From contig NZ_CP159485.1 in the NCBI RefSeq assembly GCF_040515995.1, positions 310,001 to 374,000 of the forward strand: a stretch of DNA of 64,000 nucleotides, written 5' to 3'. Shown piece after piece: positions 8,042 to 18,108 of this stretch. Both the position numbers and the translations under genes were made by a program. Position 1 is the first letter of the stretch. Each line of letters opens with the position of its first letter. The stretch is from Proteinivorax hydrogeniformans (lineage in GTDB: Bacteria > Bacillota > Proteinivoracia > Proteinivoracales > Proteinivoracaceae). The notes under the pieces were generated by a model. It saw only the letters and a list, made by a program, of their open reading frames with translations, had not been told where the DNA came from and made no database searches.

Positions 8042-9259
8042 ATGAATATAATTGAGAAAATAATAGCACAAAAAGCAAATAAGGATTTTGTTAAAGTGGG
8101 CGATGAAGTAACGATCAGTGTGGATTTAGCTATAGCACATGATGTGACAGCCCCTATGGCGATAAAGCAGTTTAAGTCCATAAACATTGATAGAGTGTTT
8201 AATAAGGACAAAGTAGCTTTTGTGATGGACCATTGTATCCCCTGCTCTACTGTGGAGTCAAGAGAACAGCATAACTATATCAAGGAATTTTCTAATCAAT
8301 TTGGTGTAAAGCTATTTGATAAATCAGAAGGAGTTATCCATCAGGTTCTAAGAGAAGAAAAGCTTTGTGATACAGGAGATGTGGTTGTTGGTGCAGACTC
8401 TCATACGTGTACTGCTGGAGCTTATGGTGCATTAGCATTACCAGTGGGGTCAACAGAATTAGCCGCTGTTATGGCACTGGGAACAATAGACATTGAAGTT
8501 CCTCAAACCCATTTGATAAAAATAGAGGGACAGCTTAAAAAAGGTGTTTATGCCAAGGACATAATTCTTCATGTTATCGGTAAATTTGGCACTAATGGAT
8601 TTACTGATAAAGGAGTAATTTTTACTGGAGAGACCATACTAAATTTAACTGTAGAAGAAAAAATGACCATAGCAAATATGATGATTGAAAAGGGAGCTAT
8701 GATTGGCTATATAGATCAAGAAAAAGAAATGGATACCGAAAAAATTGGTGAAGTATCTGATATCACCTGTATTTCTGCGGAAGATATAAAGCCGGTAGCT
8801 GCCTGTCCATCCTCTCCAGCTAATATAAAACCTGTTGAGGAAATAGAAGGTACAAAAATAAATCAAGTGGTTGTAGGCAGTTGTACTAATGGTAGATATT
8901 CAGACATGGAAATAATAGCAAATGTTTTAAAGGACAGGAAGGCTAGTGATGATGTTACATTAATAGTAGTACCGGCTTCAAAAAAAGTATTGGACAAAAT
9001 GGAAGAAAACGGTCTATGCAAAATAATCAGAGATGCAGGAGCGATTATTATCAATCCTGGTTGTGGTCCTTGTTTTGGTGCCCATCAAGGATTACTAAAT
9101 AAAGGTGATGTTGCAATAACTACAACAAACAGAAACTTTCCAGGAAGAATGGGCCACAAAGACGCGAAAATTTATTTGGCATCACCGAGGGTTGTAGCAG
9201 AAAGTGCTGTCAAAGGTTATATAGTGAGACCTGGAACGGTAATTCCTTTGGAGGTATAG
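8042..9259 (+). CDS. dmdA: (R)-2,3-dimethylmalate dehydratase / dimethylmaleate hydratase large subunit
   Basis: 405 residues of the aconitase/LeuC family. It has the cluster cysteines in [12 protein letters not shown] and in [13 protein letters not shown], the [17 protein letters not shown] block near 120-136, and a C-terminal [13 protein letters not shown]. It forms the Fe-S large subunit with DmdB and hydrates dimethylmaleate to (2R,3S)-2,3-dimethylmalate. On sequence alone it could be 3-isopropylmalate dehydratase LeuC, but the neighbours are all nicotinate-pathway genes and no leucine genes are near. The small subunit follows 2 bp later. Confidence 0.87.
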   Translation: MNIIEKIIAQKANKDFVKVGDEVTISVDLAIAHDVTAPMAIKQFKSINIDRVFNKDKVAFVMDHCIPCSTVESREQHNYIKEFSNQFGVKLFDKSEGVIHQVLREEKLCDTGDVVVGADSHTCTAGAYGALALPVGSTELAAVMALGTIDIEVPQTHLIKIEGQLKKGVYAKDIILHVIGKFGTNGFTDKGVIFTGETILNLTVEEKMTIANMMIEKGAMIGYIDQEKEMDTEKIGEVSDITCISAEDIKPVAACPSSPANIKPVEEIEGTKINQVVVGSCTNGRYSDMEIIANVLKDRKASDDVTLIVVPASKKVLDKMEENGLCKIIRDAGAIIINPGCGPCFGAHQGLLNKGDVAITTTNRNFPGRMGHKDAKIYLASPRVVAESAVKGYIVRPGTVIPLEV

Positions 9260-9261
9260 AT

Positions 9262-9786
9262 ATGGAGAAAATTAAAGGAAATGTTTTTTGCTTCAAAGAT
9301 GATGTAGATACCGATCAGATTTTGCCTGGATATGCTATGTCTAGCCCAGAAGAAGAACTTAAAAACTTTGCATTAAAAGGTAGTTGTATTCCTAAATTTG
9401 CTGAATTAGTAAACAAAGGAGATATTATTTTGGCTGGTGAAAATTTTGGCTGTGGCTCTAGTAGAGAACAGGCTCCGGTTGCTATTAGACAATCCGGTGT
9501 AGGCGTTATAATAGCTAAGTCGTTTGCAAGGATATTTAGGAGAAATGCCATAAATATTGGGTTGCCAGTTTTGACCAGTGATTATGTAGATGAAATAAAA
9601 GAAGATTTGAGTGATGGTGATGTACTAGAAGTTGATATTGATAAATTAAAAGTTACAAATATAAACAAAAACAAATCATATCAACTTAATGAGCTTACTG
9701 ACGTAACTTTGGAGACTTTACAAGCTGGAGGGCTCATCAACAAAGTAATCAATAAGTTAAATGAGAAGGGGTGTAAAAATGGCTAG
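9262..9786 (+). CDS. dmdB: Dimethylmaleate hydratase small subunit
   Basis: 174 residues, LeuD/aconitase swivel-domain family. Seen: [18 protein letters not shown] at the start and the signature [16 protein letters not shown] near 53-68, followed by [18 protein letters not shown]. It completes the substrate pocket of DmdA. It starts 2 bp after dmdA, and its last 8 bp overlap the start of the mutase gene, so the three are likely translated together. The length is normal for the family. Confidence 0.87.
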   Translation: MEKIKGNVFCFKDDVDTDQILPGYAMSSPEEELKNFALKGSCIPKFAELVNKGDIILAGENFGCGSSREQAPVAIRQSGVGVIIAKSFARIFRRNAINIGLPVLTSDYVDEIKEDLSDGDVLEVDIDKLKVTNINKNKSYQLNELTDVTLETLQAGGLINKVINKLNEKGCKNG

Positions 9787-11626
9787 CTCAAGACCAAAAA
9801 CTGAAAAAATAATAAAAGAGGAAATTGAGCGTATAAAAGCTTATGAAAAGGCTTTTGATGTAAAAATGCCTTATATTGATGAAAATGGAGACGTTCAAGG
9901 ATTGCCAGAGGCTTATCCCAGAGAAATAAATGGAGTAAAGCGTAGTGGATATCGCTTAACTGAGCTAGGAAGACAAGCCATTGAAACTGGCAAACCAGTA
10001 CAAAATCCTATTTTGGGAAGAAATAGTGCACAGGAAACATTTGAAGAATCACAACACATGTATGATATAGCAGAAAAACTTGGAATTAGTTTGTTTCAAT
10101 TTGTTCACTCAGAAGCTACAAGGCATATTGACCCTTTAGATGGCTTAGAACTAATAGAGCAGTCAAGGGGCAAAGGTGGAATAACTCCAAAAGGTGAGCG
10201 GGAATTCGTTAAAATGGGTGGAGGTGCTAAGCATCCACTGAGAATAAACGCTACTGGAGACACTACTCATTTAAATGTGATTAATGCATTAATTGCAGGA
10301 TTTGATGGAACAGATTTAGGACCTGTAATACACGTTCACTTTGGCGGTCGAGGTATCCATGATTTTAGAACAAAGGTGGCAAATGGATATAAAGCTTTGC
10401 AGATTTGTGCTGAAAATAATATGTTTGTTCAGTTAGATACTCATAAACATATAAATAACATTATGGGTACAGATGGTATGGCTTTAGCAATGTGCTTATT
10501 GTCTGAAGGTTTAGCAATCAAAGCAGGATTGGATAGAGCTTTGAGCGCCATACAAATGAATGTAGGCGGAATAAACGTACTGGCAGACTTAGCCTTGATT
10601 AAAGCATATCGTGAGATAATTTGGAGTGAATTTATTGTAGCAGTGCCAGAGACTTTTCAGAACCCACCGGCTGACTTAATAGCAGAACAAGCACACTTTG
10701 CCAGAATGGCAATGACCGCTAAATTAGCTGGAGCTAATTTTTACCGACCAAAAGCTGCTGAAAATGTGGGCATTCCTACTGGCAATTCTATGGCAAAAGC
10801 TATTTGGGCAACTCAAGATGTGTTTAATAACACCTATAGAATGGAAATTAATGATCCTTTTATAAACGCTAGAAAGGAAGAAATAAAAACAGAAGCATTG
10901 GCTATACTTACAGCTGCTTTGGAGAGAGATACTTTACTTCAACCAGAAGAAATAACAGAAGAATTCTGGAAATCATTTGACGACAAAGAGTTAATTGACT
11001 TGATAGTAGAAGCCGGGCGAAAGGGAATTTTAGATGCACCTAGAGCTGGTGGTTGGGATTTAAAAAGATTTGTAAAAACAAATAGAGATAGTGATGGTAT
11101 TAGGCGCTACCTTGAAGGATACACTCCATGCGATGTACCTCAAAAACATATGCCTATTACAAAGGATAATGTAAAAGCGGAAAAAGAGTATGTTGTTACC
11201 AAAAAAGAAAAAGTGCTTTTAGCTACAGTTGGGGCGGATGCCCATGTTGTTGGAATAAATATGGTAAAAGAAGCAATTCAAAAAGCAGGTTATGAAGTTA
11301 TCTTTTTAAGAGGAATGAACTTGCCGGAAACGGTAGCAGAAGTTGCAGCGGAGACAAAAGCTAGCGTAGTTGGTGTGAGCAACTTACTAGGAATGGGTTC
11401 AACGCTGTTTCCTAGGGTAGACAAACGTTTAAGAGAGTTAAAGTTAAGAGATGATGTAGTTTTATTAGCTGGCGGAAGGCTAGCAGAAAAAGAAGAAGAG
11501 CATGCATCTTATGAAGAGAAAATAGCTAATGAGGGAACAAATTTCTTAGGCGTTGATGCCTTTTTTGGTCCAGGTAGCGATGTCACAAAATGCGCAGAAT
11601 GGATTGAAGAACAATTAAAAAAATAA
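9779..11626 (+). CDS. mgm: 2-Methyleneglutarate mutase, adenosylcobalamin-dependent
   Basis: 615 residues. The N-terminal two thirds match the methylmalonyl-CoA-mutase-like barrel of this enzyme. The C-terminal ~130 residues are a B12-binding Rossmann domain with D487-A-H489-V-V-G492 as the cobalt-ligating motif and a later LLAGGRLAE. It converts 2-methyleneglutarate to 3-methylitaconate by a radical mechanism. ATG 9779 is chosen because GAGAAGGGG lies just upstream and the protein then has the length expected for the family; an in-frame ATG at 9761 lies inside dmdB without a site. A MutL-like gene two places downstream may reactivate it. Confidence 0.92.
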   Translation: MASSRPKTEKIIKEEIERIKAYEKAFDVKMPYIDENGDVQGLPEAYPREINGVKRSGYRLTELGRQAIETGKPVQNPILGRNSAQETFEESQHMYDIAEKLGISLFQFVHSEATRHIDPLDGLELIEQSRGKGGITPKGEREFVKMGGGAKHPLRINATGDTTHLNVINALIAGFDGTDLGPVIHVHFGGRGIHDFRTKVANGYKALQICAENNMFVQLDTHKHINNIMGTDGMALAMCLLSEGLAIKAGLDRALSAIQMNVGGINVLADLALIKAYREIIWSEFIVAVPETFQNPPADLIAEQAHFARMAMTAKLAGANFYRPKAAENVGIPTGNSMAKAIWATQDVFNNTYRMEINDPFINARKEEIKTEALAILTAALERDTLLQPEEITEEFWKSFDDKELIDLIVEAGRKGILDAPRAGGWDLKRFVKTNRDSDGIRRYLEGYTPCDVPQKHMPITKDNVKAEKEYVVTKKEKVLLATVGADAHVVGINMVKEAIQKAGYEVIFLRGMNLPETVAEVAAETKASVVGVSNLLGMGSTLFPRVDKRLRELKLRDDVVLLAGGRLAEKEEEHASYEEKIANEGTNFLGVDAFFGPGSDVTKCAEWIEEQLKK

Positions 11627-11643
11627 GTTTGAGGTGATAAGTA

Positions 11644-12798
11644 GTGGAACAACATAACACTAAAGTCGTGATAATGAGGGCAGGTACAAGTAAGGGAATA
11701 TTCATCAAAGATTCGGATTTGCCTACTGACAAGAAACAACGGGACAAGCTTATATTAAAAATATTTGGCAGTCCAGATGTAAGACAAATAGATGGTTTAG
11801 GGGGGGCAGACCCATTGACAAGCAAGCTTGCTATAATAGGCCCCTCGTCTAGAGAAGATGCAGATGTGGACTATACGTTTGGACAAGTTTCGTATACAGC
11901 TCCTAAAATAGATTATTCTGGCAACTGTGGCAATATCTCTGCTGGAGTTGCGCCTTTCGCAGTTGACGAAGGTTATGTTAATGCGGTTAAACCTGTTACA
12001 ACGGTGAGAGTGCATAATACAAATACAGGAAAAATTTTAGTTGAAAAAGTGGAAGTGGATCATGGCAAAGCAAAAGTGATAGGTGACTTCAGTATTGCTG
12101 GAGTTCCGGGAACAGGTGCACCTATTGCTATAGATTTTTCCGACACTCAAGGTTCAAAAACTGGCAAGTTACTACCAACAGACAACGTAGTTGATAAAAT
12201 TTCGGTACAAAATTATGGACAAGTCACTGCGTCGTTAGTGGATGCAGCAAATCCAATGGTTTTTGTAAAAGCTGAAGACTTAAATCTGAAAGGTACAGAA
12301 ACACCAGCTGAAATTGATGAAAACAAAAGCCTGTTGAAAACATTAGAGGAAATCAGGGGTAAAGCTGCAACAATGATGGGACTTGTTGACAGTTGGGAGA
12401 AAGCAGTGGATGAAGTTCCAGCCTTTCCAATGTTAGCTTTAGTATCTGAGGCACAAAATTATAAAGATTTTACAAAAGGAACGCCTATTGACCAATCAGA
12501 GGTGGACTTTGTATCTAGACTTATGTTTATGCAGGTGGTACACAAAACATATGCTGGAACTGCAACAATTTGTACAGGAGCAGCGGCTAGAGTTGAAGGA
12601 ACAGTTGTTAATGAAGTTATGAAAGACAAAAACAGAGGCCGGCAAGACGTTTTAAGGATAGGTCATCCTGCTGGTGTAATTACAATTGATGTAACAGCTA
12701 GCAAAGCAAAAGAAGGATGGGAGTTAAACAAAGCGGTAATTAACAGGACGGCAAGAAGAATAATGGAAGGGGACTGTTATACAACGAAAAGAGGGTAA
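11644..12798 (+). CDS. mii: 3-Methylitaconate delta-isomerase (PrpF family)
   Basis: 384 residues, PrpF-type fold (diaminopimelate-epimerase-like). Recognisable blocks are VVIMRAGTSKGIFI at the N-terminus, GLGGADPLTSKLAI near 55-68, YSGNCGNISAGVAPFA near 98-113 and TICTGAAARVEGT near 303. It moves the double bond of methylitaconate to give dimethylmaleate, the substrate of DmdAB. It starts with GTG after GAGGTGAT at a good distance. Related PrpF proteins isomerise aconitate in the 2-methylcitrate pathway; the mutase just upstream makes Mii the better call. Confidence 0.88.
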   Translation: MEQHNTKVVIMRAGTSKGIFIKDSDLPTDKKQRDKLILKIFGSPDVRQIDGLGGADPLTSKLAIIGPSSREDADVDYTFGQVSYTAPKIDYSGNCGNISAGVAPFAVDEGYVNAVKPVTTVRVHNTNTGKILVEKVEVDHGKAKVIGDFSIAGVPGTGAPIAIDFSDTQGSKTGKLLPTDNVVDKISVQNYGQVTASLVDAANPMVFVKAEDLNLKGTETPAEIDENKSLLKTLEEIRGKAATMMGLVDSWEKAVDEVPAFPMLALVSEAQNYKDFTKGTPIDQSEVDFVSRLMFMQVVHKTYAGTATICTGAAARVEGTVVNEVMKDKNRGRQDVLRIGHPAGVITIDVTASKAKEGWELNKAVINRTARRIMEGDCYTTKRG

Positions 12799-12802
12799 TA
12801 AA

Positions 12803-14233
12803 ATGTCTAAATTTGATTACTTGGTAATTGACATAGGTAGTACTTACACAAAACAGAGACTATTTAGCAAAAAAAAGCTTGTTTGCAGTGTGCAAAGTCC
12901 AACAACAATTAAAAACGTTCAACAAGGAATAGCAAAGGGTCAAAATTTTATCAAACAAAAAATCACAGAAAGTGAAATAGATGTCGATAATATTTTAGCA
13001 TCTAGCAGTGCAGCAGGTGGTCTAAAAATGGTTGCCATGGGATATATGTCAAGGGTAACAGCAAAAGCTGCTAAAGAGGTGGCAATGAACTCAGGAGCTA
13101 AAATATTAGAAATAGTTTCTAATGAAGACCCCCCATCTTACAGAATACAAATATTAAAAGAGACAGCCCCTGATATAATTTTGCTGGCAGGGGGAACAGA
13201 TTTTGGAGATGAAACTTCGTTGCTGGAGAATGCCCAGCTTCTAGCTGATTGTAAAATAGACGGAATAGTTGTGTTAGCAGGCAATATTGCGGCTCAAAAG
13301 AAGGCGGAACAAATATTAATAAAAGCGAACATATCTTGTGTGAGAGTAGCCAATATAATGCCGACCATCCATCAATTAAAAGCCAAGGAAGCCAGGGAAG
13401 TAATACACAAGGAGTTTATAAAGCAAATAACACAAGCACAAGGAGTAAATTTGCTACAAAATCAACTAACGAACGATAAAATAATGCCTACTCCTGGAGC
13501 GGTTTTAATGGCAGCAGAGCTGCTTTCTAAAGGAACATATTCACAAAAAGGTTTAGGAGAAATTATTGTGGTTGACTTAGGCGGAGCAACCACCGATGTA
13601 CATTCAGTAGTTCCAAGATTGGCAGATTTAAAAACAGAAGAAATAGGTTTAATAGTTAGCAACGAAAAACAAGTGTCTTATCGTACAGTTGAAGGCAATT
13701 TAGGTATGCGAATTAGCGCTATGAGTATTTTGGATACAGTTAATCCCAAAGGTATATTGCAAAAAAGGCAAATAACAGATGAACAAACATTAAAGTCATT
13801 CATTGACTATTGTAAGGAAGTGGAAGAAAACCCCGAGCATATACCTAAAGACAAACAACAATATCAGTTTGATACTTTTCTAGCTGAGACAGCAGTAGAA
13901 ATAGCACTGAAAAGGCATGCCGGTTATATATCAACCTATCATGACCCAGTGACAGGTGTAGTACCGGGAATGCCCGTAGGTAGAGATTTGCGAAACGTAG
14001 ATACCATAGTTGCTGTTGGAGGAATTTTTGCTAATAGAACACAACAAGATTGTAAAAATATAGTAAAAAATGCACTAAAAGATAAAGGAACTTCCCTTTT
14101 GCCAAAGGAGCCTGAAGTATTAATTGATTCAAACTACTTGCTTTTTACAGGGGGAATAATTTCACAAGTGGATGAAGAATACGCTTTTGATATTCTTATA
14201 AATCAATTTAATAAAAAAATAGGTAATTGCTAA
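12803..14233 (+). CDS. MutL/GlmL-family protein, putative mutase reactivation or assembly factor
   Basis: 476 residues of the actin-like ATPase-fold family found beside B12-dependent glutamate mutase (MutL/GlmL), unrelated to the mismatch-repair MutL. Seen: the phosphate-1 motif VIDIGSTYTKQRLF at 8-21, ILLAGGTDFGDE near 129, and a second nucleotide motif VVDLGGATTDVHSV near 255. In carbon-skeleton mutases such proteins are thought to protect or reactivate the B12 enzyme, so the likely client is 2-methyleneglutarate mutase. It starts 4 bp after mii. The family is clear; the client protein is inferred from position. Confidence 0.75.
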   Translation: MSKFDYLVIDIGSTYTKQRLFSKKKLVCSVQSPTTIKNVQQGIAKGQNFIKQKITESEIDVDNILASSSAAGGLKMVAMGYMSRVTAKAAKEVAMNSGAKILEIVSNEDPPSYRIQILKETAPDIILLAGGTDFGDETSLLENAQLLADCKIDGIVVLAGNIAAQKKAEQILIKANISCVRVANIMPTIHQLKAKEAREVIHKEFIKQITQAQGVNLLQNQLTNDKIMPTPGAVLMAAELLSKGTYSQKGLGEIIVVDLGGATTDVHSVVPRLADLKTEEIGLIVSNEKQVSYRTVEGNLGMRISAMSILDTVNPKGILQKRQITDEQTLKSFIDYCKEVEENPEHIPKDKQQYQFDTFLAETAVEIALKRHAGYISTYHDPVTGVVPGMPVGRDLRNVDTIVAVGGIFANRTQQDCKNIVKNALKDKGTSLLPKEPEVLIDSNYLLFTGGIISQVDEEYAFDILINQFNKKIGNC

Positions 14234-14522
14234 AGTGACTCAACGAAATAGCATGTCAATCTAACTATTGTTAAGAAAAGAATCAGCTAATCCAACTCCA
14301 CTTTAGCAGAAGAGGTCGGTCTATGTGCCGACCGACCCATTTGGACACCACAGCACTAAAATAAACTGCATGTCATTTTAAATGGTAGTAAGGCCGTGCA
14401 TTTAACAGTAGAAACCCAATTTTTTTTGAAATTATAAATGTAAAAGTCTTTTATCAAGCGTTGTGAAATAAGCAATCGCGAATCGCCTATAACCAAAAAT
14501 AAATTAGGAGGAATTAAACAGA
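14234..14522 (+). other. Intergenic region between the mutL-like and dml genes
   Basis: The 289 bp hold no gene. GGTCGGT (14314-14320) and ACCGACC (14331-14337) form a 7-bp hairpin without a T-run, so it is not a clear terminator. No sigma-54 or convincing sigma-A promoter was found. It has no similarity to the repeated element at 257 and 5532. It may be a leader or a processing site within one long operon. Confidence 0.4.
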
Positions 14523-15389
14523 ATGAAAAAGACGACCCAACTGAGAAAACTATTGAATTCAGAAGAAATCTTGGTAGCTCCAGGAGCTCACGACGCTTTA
14601 ACAGCTAGAGTGATTGAAAAAACAGGCTTTGAGGCAGTTTATATGACTGGATATGGACAAGCGGCAAGTGCGTTGGGGAAACCAGACATTGGACTATTAA
14701 GTATGACTGAAATGCTAGATAGAGCTAGGAAGATGGTGTCTGCTGTTGAAGTGCCAGTTATAGCAGATGCTGACACAGGTTTTGGCAATGCTATAACAGT
14801 AATGAGAACTGTTGAGGAGTATGAAGCAGCAGGGGTAGCAGGAGTTCAGCTAGAGGATCAAGTGGCGCCCAAAAGATGTGGGCATATGTTAGGCAGAAAA
14901 GTAATTTCTATGGATGAGATGGTAGGAAAAATAAAAGCGGCAAAAGCTGCTAGGAAAGATGAAGAATTGGTTATTGTAGCTAGGACTGATGCAAGAACAG
15001 TACATGGTATAGATGAAGCGATTAAAAGAGCTAAAGCATATGAAAGTGCAGGAGCGGATGTTATTTTCGTAGAGTCATTAGAAACAAAGGAGGAAATGGA
15101 AAGAATCCACAAAGAGCTTAGCGTCCCAACCTTGGCTAACATGGTTGAAGGAGGTAGAACCCCTCTTTTGACTAATGATCAGCTTCAAGACTTAGGTTAC
15201 GGGTTGGTTATTTACCCAACAGCTTCAACTTATGTTTACGCAAAGGCAATGTTCGGATTGATGAGCAAGCTTAAATCAGATAAAACAACTGAAAATTATA
15301 CCGATGAAATGATAACATTTTCTGAGTTTAATGAGTTGGTAGGTTTAGGAGATTTTGCGGATTTAGAGGATAAGTTTGTGAAGGAATAA
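14523..15389 (+). CDS. dml: 2,3-Dimethylmalate lyase (isocitrate lyase/PEP mutase family)
   Basis: 288 residues. It has the family motif in QLEDQVAPKRCGHMLG near 113-128 (the K-R-C-G-H catalytic loop), VIADADTGFGNA near 80-91 binding the metal, and ARTDARTVHGIDEA near 156. It splits 2,3-dimethylmalate to propionate and pyruvate, the last specific step of nicotinate fermentation. Methylisocitrate lyase (PrpB) and oxaloacetate decarboxylase are close relatives; the operon context decides. It starts after AGGAGGAATT and is followed 25 bp later by the second enamidase. Confidence 0.88.
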   Translation: MKKTTQLRKLLNSEEILVAPGAHDALTARVIEKTGFEAVYMTGYGQAASALGKPDIGLLSMTEMLDRARKMVSAVEVPVIADADTGFGNAITVMRTVEEYEAAGVAGVQLEDQVAPKRCGHMLGRKVISMDEMVGKIKAAKAARKDEELVIVARTDARTVHGIDEAIKRAKAYESAGADVIFVESLETKEEMERIHKELSVPTLANMVEGGRTPLLTNDQLQDLGYGLVIYPTASTYVYAKAMFGLMSKLKSDKTTENYTDEMITFSEFNELVGLGDFADLEDKFVKE

Positions 15390-15414
15390 ACTAAATGCAA
15401 GGGGAGATGAAGAG

Positions 15415-16581
15415 ATGGTAACTACGTTGGCAATTAAAAATATTGGTGTTTTAGTTACAGGAGATATAAATAACCCCATATTAAAAGCAAGTACCATTAT
15501 AGTTCAAAATGGTAAAATTAAAAAAATCGGTAACGAAGAGTTGTTAGACCAATTTAACTGCCAAAAAATTATAGATGCAAAAGACACAACGGTAGCCCCA
15601 GGATTTATTGATTCACATGCCCACCCTGTTTTGGGAGATTATACCCCAAGACAAAACACAATGGGCTTTATTAACAGCTCTCTTCATGGCGGTGTCACCA
15701 CTATGATTTCTGCTGGAGAGCCACACACACCTGGTCGTCCTAAGAATCCATCAGGAGCGAAAGCACTAGCTATACTGGCAAATAAATCTTCAAAAGCAAG
15801 GCCAGGAGGTGTAAAGCTTCATGGAGGTGCAGTGATTTTAGAAAAAGGACTTACAGAAAAAGACTTTATTGAAATGGCTAATGAAGGAGTATGGCTAGTT
15901 GGTGAGGTTGGTCTCGGCTCGGTAAAGGACCCCGAGGAAGCAGCGCCACTGGTAGCATGTGCAAAAAAGCATGGGTTTAAAGTAATGATGCATACTGGTG
16001 GAACATCCATTCCTGGCAGCAGTACCATAACTTCAGATGATGTTATAAAAACCGACCCTGATGTTGTGTCCCATATAAATGGTGGGCCTACAGCTGTGTC
16101 ATTAGAAGAAGTTGAAAAAATTATCGATAATACCAACATGGCATTAGAAATAGTTCAATGTGGTAATTATAAAATCTTGAGGCAAACTGTTAATAAAGCA
16201 ATAGATAAAGGGCAAACAGAAAGAATTATTGTGGGCAACGACTCTCCATCTGGTTCGGGAGTTATACCTTTAGGTATTTTGAGAACACTTGCTTATGTAG
16301 CAGCGGAAACCGAAGCAACTGCTGAAGAAGCGATTTGCTTTGCTACTGGAAACACAGCAAAAGTATATGGACTAGATGTAGGGGTCATAGAAGAAGGAAA
16401 AGAGGCAGACATTGTTATTATGGATACACCGCTAGGGTCAATGGGTAAAAATGCATTAGGTGCTTTAGAGCAAGGGGACTTACCAGGAATATCAATGGCT
16501 TTAGTTGATGGAGAAGTGTTATTTGCCAAGAGCAGAAATACTCCGCCTGCTTCTACTCCAGCGGAACTAATTCAAAAATAG
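15415..16581 (+). CDS. ena: Enamidase (amidohydrolase family), second copy
   Basis: 388 residues, alignable end to end with the protein at 554-1717 and sharing all key blocks: DSHAHPVLGDYTPRQNT (metal-binding histidines), SSLHGGVTTMISAGEPHTPG, MMHTGGTSIPGSSTI and NDSPSGSGVIPLGIL. One motif residue differs (HAH here, HTH in the first copy). It sits directly before the 6-hydroxynicotinate reductase gene, so this copy is the more likely dedicated enamidase of the main pathway. Its stop codon runs into the GGGGGG ribosome site of the next gene. Confidence 0.9.
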   Translation: MVTTLAIKNIGVLVTGDINNPILKASTIIVQNGKIKKIGNEELLDQFNCQKIIDAKDTTVAPGFIDSHAHPVLGDYTPRQNTMGFINSSLHGGVTTMISAGEPHTPGRPKNPSGAKALAILANKSSKARPGGVKLHGGAVILEKGLTEKDFIEMANEGVWLVGEVGLGSVKDPEEAAPLVACAKKHGFKVMMHTGGTSIPGSSTITSDDVIKTDPDVVSHINGGPTAVSLEEVEKIIDNTNMALEIVQCGNYKILRQTVNKAIDKGQTERIIVGNDSPSGSGVIPLGILRTLAYVAAETEATAEEAICFATGNTAKVYGLDVGVIEEGKEADIVIMDTPLGSMGKNALGALEQGDLPGISMALVDGEVLFAKSRNTPPASTPAELIQK

Positions 16582-16592
16582 GGGGGATAACA

Positions 16593-18107
16593 ATTATTAC
16601 AATTATTTTAGATAAATGTAAAGGTTGTAATATATGTGTTAAAAACTGTCCACTAGAGGCAATTGAGGTTGTTGACAAAAAAGCATATACAAATGAAAAT
16701 TGTGTAGCTTGTGGAATATGTGTAAGAGTTTGCCCGTTTGATGCAATAGAGAAAGATTCAAAACAGTCTTCAGACGCATTATCTTGTACAAATTGTCCGG
16801 TTAGTTGTGCCATTGCCCCAGGGAAGACGGGTGCGTGCGCCAGATATGTAAATGATCGTAATGAAATCATTAGAAATAGAAAGTTAGTTGTGGATAGTTT
16901 AACAAAGAAATCGAATGAGAAGTTACCTTATAAGCCTATAATTACAGCAGTTGGTAGCGGAAGTACCTATCCTTGTTGCCGTCCTGCCCCTGCAATAGTT
17001 CAAGAAAAAGTAGATGACGTGGATGTCGTGACTGTAGTTACAGAAGCTCCCCTTAGCTACAGCGGAGTAAAAGTAAAAATTGATACTAATATGCATATAG
17101 GAGAAGAGGGCGCAAAAGTAAAAAGAGATGGTAAAGTGGTGGGAATGGTTACCACTGAAGAATATGGTTCTAAGATGCTGACGGTGGGTGGCGCAAATTT
17201 ATTAAGTAATGGAAATGATGGATTTATAGTAGCAAAGACAATTGTAGATTTGGCTAACTCCAGAAAAGTCACTTTAAAGGTTGAAGATGGAAGTACCCTA
17301 GAATTACAACAAGGTCAGCTTCCAGTTATCGATGGAAAAACAGATACGCTTATGAGAGTTGGATGTGGAAGTGCGGCAATTGGTTTGTTTGCAACTCATA
17401 TGTCAAAAGTAGCACAAGAAGCAATTATATTAGATTATCATGTTATAGGTTTACTGTCAGAGCATTTTGCTGGAGGAGAAGTGGGAATGCAATACAGCGG
17501 CGTAACTCCCAATGGTGTTAAAAGTACCAGAGGAAGGTATTTTGGTAAACAGGGACATGGTTGGGGTGGAACTGATATAACAGATCCTGTAGATGCTGTG
17601 GCTGATGTAGATATGAATATAGCCAAACCAGGTTATAAAATCTTAGTTACTGAAACCACCGGTCAAAAAGCAGCGGTTTTAGAAGTTCAATCCGATGGTA
17701 GCGTAAAAGAAATCCTTATGCCTGAAGATGTAAAAGAAGTTACTAATATAATGGCTCAAACCTGTGAACAATCTTCAGTTTCAGTTATATATACAGGAGG
17801 AACCGGTGGAAGCGCTAGAGCAGGAGTATCAAGCATGCCTCGGAAATTAACCGAAGCTATTCACAATGATGAAGTTTTAATGACATTGGGAGGAGCACCA
17901 GCATTTGTCCTTCCAGGCGGTGGTATAAACTTCATGGTTGATGTTGGCAAAATGGTTCCTGATGCTACAACATGGGTTCCCACACCAGCAACGGTGGCAC
18001 CAGTGGAGTACACTATGACCCGTAAAAAGTATGATGAGATTGGTGGACACAAAGGCCACATAATGACAAGAGAGGAACTTAATAAAAAATTCAACCTAGG
18101 TGAATAA
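16593..18107 (+). CDS. hnr: 6-Hydroxynicotinate reductase, with a non-canonical start codon
   Basis: Reduces 6-hydroxynicotinate to 1,4,5,6-tetrahydro-6-oxonicotinate, probably with ferredoxin as donor. The frame encodes two [4Fe-4S] motifs right at the start (CKGCNICVKNC, then CVACGICVRVC), two more cysteine groups (CTNCPVSC, ACA), then a large domain with GSGSTYPCCRP, VGCGSAAIGLF and YTGGTGGSARAG. The frame is open back to a stop at 16506, but no ATG, GTG or TTG occurs before GTG 16890, which would remove the ferredoxin domain. ATT at 16593 (or 16596) lies 6-9 nt after GGGGGG and is taken as the start. About 504 residues result. A sequencing error is the alternative. Confidence 0.82.
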   Translation: MITIILDKCKGCNICVKNCPLEAIEVVDKKAYTNENCVACGICVRVCPFDAIEKDSKQSSDALSCTNCPVSCAIAPGKTGACARYVNDRNEIIRNRKLVVDSLTKKSNEKLPYKPIITAVGSGSTYPCCRPAPAIVQEKVDDVDVVTVVTEAPLSYSGVKVKIDTNMHIGEEGAKVKRDGKVVGMVTTEEYGSKMLTVGGANLLSNGNDGFIVAKTIVDLANSRKVTLKVEDGSTLELQQGQLPVIDGKTDTLMRVGCGSAAIGLFATHMSKVAQEAIILDYHVIGLLSEHFAGGEVGMQYSGVTPNGVKSTRGRYFGKQGHGWGGTDITDPVDAVADVDMNIAKPGYKILVTETTGQKAAVLEVQSDGSVKEILMPEDVKEVTNIMAQTCEQSSVSVIYTGGTGGSARAGVSSMPRKLTEAIHNDEVLMTLGGAPAFVLPGGGINFMVDVGKMVPDATTWVPTPATVAPVEYTMTRKKYDEIGGHKGHIMTREELNKKFNLGE

Positions 18108-18108
18108 T

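Noticed and set aside
8042-9786. LeuCD (3-isopropylmalate dehydratase)
   Set aside because: Same family, but no leucine genes are near and the pair sits between pathway genes that need exactly a dimethylmaleate hydratase.
12803-14233. DNA mismatch repair MutL
   Set aside because: The motifs are those of the GlmL/MutL mutase-associated ATPase fold; no GHKL ATPase motifs are present.
14380-14402. TGG...TGCA at about 14381-14400 as a sigma-54 promoter
   Set aside because: The GG to GC distance is 14 nt, not 12, which is not tolerated by sigma-54.
14234-14522. A third copy of the structured element or a B12 riboswitch before dml
   Set aside because: No shared stems or core sequence with the copies at 257 and 5532, and none of the conserved B12-box bases were found. 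Only a simple hairpin is present.
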